A stretch of 64,000 bases of DNA. It comes from Zobellia laminariae. Lineage in GTDB: Bacteria; Bacteroidota; Bacteroidia; Flavobacteriales; Flavobacteriaceae. The position numbers were made by a program, and so were the translations under genes. Shown here piece by piece: positions 62,156-64,000 of this stretch; within the stretch, counting starts at the first letter, position 1; every line of letters starts with the position of its first letter. The DNA lies in the NCBI RefSeq assembly GCF_009725995.1, contig NZ_RCNS01000001.1, forward strand, positions 1,195,195 to 1,259,194, written 5' to 3'. The notes beneath the pieces were generated by a model that worked only from the letters and a program-made list of their open reading frames with translations, ran no database searches and had not been told where the DNA came from.

Positions 62156-63031
62156 ATGAAGGTAACCGGTTTTTCTTTCGTTAAAAATGCCGTTCGTTTC
62201 GAGTATCCAGTGATAGAATCCATTCATTCTATTTTACCTCTCTGTGACGAGTTTGTTATAGCCATTGGCAAATGCGATGATGGTACACTAGAATTGATTC
62301 AGAGTATCAATGATAAAAAAATAAAAATTATTGAAACGGAATGGGACGATAATTTAAGAGAAGGCGGAAAAGTCTTAGCTGCAGAAACTAATAAAGCCTT
62401 AGAACATATATCGGATGATACAGATTGGGCTTTTTACATTCAGGCCGATGAAGTTATTCATGAAAAGGATTTGAAAACCATTAAAAATGCCATGTTAAAG
62501 TATAAAGATAACAAGCAAATAGATGGACTTTTATTCAAGTACTTACATTTTTATGGTTCTTTTGATTATATCGGAGCATCTTCAAATTGGTACTGTAACG
62601 AAATCAGAGTAATTAAAAACAATGCCAACATTTACTCTTATAAGGACGCACAAGGCTTTCGTAAAAATGAAGACGAGAAACTTAATGTGAAAGCAATTGA
62701 TGCTTACGTTTACCACTACGGATGGGTTCGAGAACCTGAGGCGATGCAAAGGAAACAATCAAATTTTGGCTCACTCTACAGAGGTAAAGAAGAGCTCGAA
62801 AAAGCCAAGACCAAACCAAAGAAATATTGTTATGAAGACAGTATTCACAAAATAGCACCATTTACGGGAGACCACCCTCAGGTTATTTTTCCAAGAATAA
62901 AAAAGAAGAACTGGGTGTTTGATTATGACATCTCTATGAGTCGGATAAGTCTAAAAGATCGAACTAAAAAAGTTCTAAAAAATCACTTTGGCGTGGACTT
63001 GTCGTACAGAAATTACAAAATCACTAAATAA
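62156..63031 (+). CDS. Glycosyltransferase family 2-like protein
   Basis: The 291-residue protein starts with a GT-A-like pattern (FSFVKNAVRFEYPVIESI) and has a DD-type metal site (FVIAIGKCDDGTL) and the ADE-type motif YIQADEVIHEKD. A C-terminal basic region (KKNWVFDYDIS, RTKKVLKNHFG) follows. It should transfer sugar from a nucleotide sugar to an unknown acceptor, perhaps on surface polysaccharide. It is transcribed toward thiL, with no sugar genes adjacent. Confidence 0.82.
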   Translation: MKVTGFSFVKNAVRFEYPVIESIHSILPLCDEFVIAIGKCDDGTLELIQSINDKKIKIIETEWDDNLREGGKVLAAETNKALEHISDDTDWAFYIQADEVIHEKDLKTIKNAMLKYKDNKQIDGLLFKYLHFYGSFDYIGASSNWYCNEIRVIKNNANIYSYKDAQGFRKNEDEKLNVKAIDAYVYHYGWVREPEAMQRKQSNFGSLYRGKEELEKAKTKPKKYCYEDSIHKIAPFTGDHPQVIFPRIKKKNWVFDYDISMSRISLKDRTKKVLKNHFGVDLSYRNYKITK

Positions 63032-63193
63032 CAACCTTCCAATTAGTCAAAGCAAATACCCTAGAAAGCAAACCTCGTTTTTCAAGATTATCTTTCTCTC
63101 AAATAAAGAACTAACCCCAAATCCGCTTAAAGCTTAATTACATTAATATTGAACGCTATTAGCAGAAAACTAGGGCTATAAATTTATACTTCT

Positions 63194-63201
63194 TACTTTT
63201 G
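63194..63201 (+). promoter_or_regulatory. Candidate -7 box directly before thiL
   Basis: TACTTTTG matches TAnnTTTG and ends 4 nt before the ATG at 63206, so, if used, transcription would begin close to the start codon and the mRNA would be leaderless. plsC has the same layout. Confidence 0.4.
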
Positions 63202-63205
63202 CAAA

Positions 63206-64000
63206 ATGCTAGAAGATAAAAACCAAGAACGTACGTCTCTGGAAAAATTGGGCGAATTTGGACTCATTGCCCATTTGACAGAAAATTTCAAAATAAAACA
63301 TAAGTCAACTATAAAAGGTATTGGTGATGACGCAGCTGTATTTGACCATACAGAAAAGACGGTACTGACCACAGATTTATTAATAGAAGGTGTACACTTT
63401 GACCTCAGCTATATGCCCTTAAAGCATTTAGGTTACAAGGCAGTAATGGTAAACCTTTCTGATGTATATGCTATGAATGCAACCGCTTCATCAATCACGG
63501 TTTCATTGGCTGTTTCCAACCGTTTTCCTTTAGAAGCGTTAGAAGAACTTTATGCCGGAATAGCTCTAGCAGCAAAAGTTTTTAATGTGGATCTTATTGG
63601 TGGCGACACCACTTCATCTACTTCAGGAATGCTTATTAGTATTACAGCAATTGGCGAAGCAAAAGAAGAAGAAATTACGTATCGTAGTGGTGCTAAGCCA
63701 AACGACCTGCTTGTTGTAAGTGGTGATTTAGGTGCGGCGTATATGGGCTTGCAGGTTTTAGACCGAGAAAAAGAAGTTTTTAAGGTGAACCCAAATAATC
63801 AGCCCGACCTTTCTCCATATTCTTATATTGTTGAAAGACAGTTGAAGCCGGAGGCAAGAAAAGATATTGTTGAACTTTTAAAAGAGATGGAAGTCCTGCC
63901 TACTTCTATGATAGATATCAGTGACGGACTTTCTTCGGAAATTCTTCACCTATGTAAAAGCAGTAAGGTAGGGTGCAATTTATTTGAGGAGAAAATTCCT
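63206..64000 (+). CDS. thiL: Thiamine-monophosphate kinase, N-terminal part (runs off the right edge)
   Basis: The visible 265 residues match ThiL, which phosphorylates thiamine monophosphate to the diphosphate with ATP. The GIGDDAAVF metal/ATP segment, TTDLLIEGVHFD, the MVNLSDVYAMNA motif, LIGGDTTSS and the MIDISDGLSSE loop are present. It continues beyond the window. It follows the glycosyltransferase gene by 174 nt and has its own candidate -7 box. Confidence 0.93.
   Translation, partial: MLEDKNQERTSLEKLGEFGLIAHLTENFKIKHKSTIKGIGDDAAVFDHTEKTVLTTDLLIEGVHFDLSYMPLKHLGYKAVMVNLSDVYAMNATASSITVSLAVSNRFPLEALEELYAGIALAAKVFNVDLIGGDTTSSTSGMLISITAIGEAKEEEITYRSGAKPNDLLVVSGDLGAAYMGLQVLDREKEVFKVNPNNQPDLSPYSYIVERQLKPEARKDIVELLKEMEVLPTSMIDISDGLSSEILHLCKSSKVGCNLFEEKIP

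Noticed and set aside
63032..63205. Thiamine (TPP) riboswitch before thiL
   Set aside because: No recognisable TPP aptamer motifs are seen and the -7 box is next to the ATG.
1..64000. Mobile elements, prophage, rRNA or tRNA genes
   Set aside because: None was found in the coding content or in the intergenic sequence I read; a tRNAscan-SE and ISfinder run would confirm this.

Overview
The window looks like a chromosomal stretch of a marine member of the Flavobacteriaceae (Bacteroidetes). It is AT-rich, candidate promoters carry the Bacteroidetes -7 box TAnnTTTG, ribosome binding sites are weak, and many families are typical of the group: DUF3109, DUF2480, DUF3078, DUF1460, a fused HemC-HemD, LytTR regulator/TPR-kinase pairs, and a Gfo/Idh/MocA oxidoreductase with a twin-arginine signal. 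The genus cannot be fixed from the sequence; the Maribacter/Zobellia group is a guess. No rRNA, tRNA, insertion sequence, prophage or CRISPR array was seen.

Layout. 1-2.0 kb: start of a lipoprotein gene, a gene-poor stretch with possible decayed coding sequence, and a two-gene minus-strand operon of unknown small exported proteins, including a 56-residue one. 2.0-4.7 kb: a LytTR response regulator and its TPR-containing histidine kinase; a pair of 12-bp direct repeats exactly 21 bp apart lies between them and the small operon. 4.7-16.4 kb: housekeeping and membrane genes (DUF3109, MarC, CtpA-type protease, dCMP deaminase, HupE/UreJ, TerB/DnaJ protein, bacilliredoxin, PlsC, HD hydrolase, Gfo/Idh oxidoreductase, membrane glycosyltransferase, radical SAM protein). 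16.5-32.5 kb: an unrecognised 516-residue exported protein, crotonase, NtrY-like kinase, HemJ-like protein, EcsC protein, hydrolase, MATE transporter, ferrochelatase, MscS channel, a very large TraB/GumN protein and a DUF1460 protein. 32.7-35.8 kb: a lipoprotein with eight fibronectin III repeats and a ThuA-like domain. 36-44.6 kb: an AraC regulator divergent from hemA-hemCD-hemE-GNAT-hemF-sORF-lipoprotein-hemB. 44.6-51.0 kb: serine hydrolase, CNNM/CorC protein, MGMT, exonuclease, endonuclease/phosphatase-family protein and HflX. 51.04-51.94 kb: a non-coding block of three diverged tandem units, each ending in an intrinsic-terminator hairpin. 51.9-61.9 kb: the SUF iron-sulfur locus (sufA-B-C-D, then sufS-sufE-DUF59-DUF2480-DUF3078), interrupted by three tandem outer-membrane-barrel paralogues between two terminators. 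62-64 kb: a glycosyltransferase and the start of thiL.

How it fits together. With HemA, HemB, HemC/D, HemE, HemF, a HemJ-type protoporphyrinogen oxidase and HemH, the window encodes nearly the whole route from glutamyl-tRNA to protoheme; only glutamate-1-semialdehyde aminomutase (HemL) is not here. The SUF genes supply iron-sulfur clusters, so much of the window concerns iron cofactors. The most unusual structure is the tandem non-coding block at 51.07-51.91 kb. Its three units share a 5' motif, a direct-repeat pair at 21-bp spacing and a 3' CCTACTT-hairpin-T-tract end, which is what a small family of tandem small RNA genes would look like. That reading is an inference and needs expression data or a covariance search.
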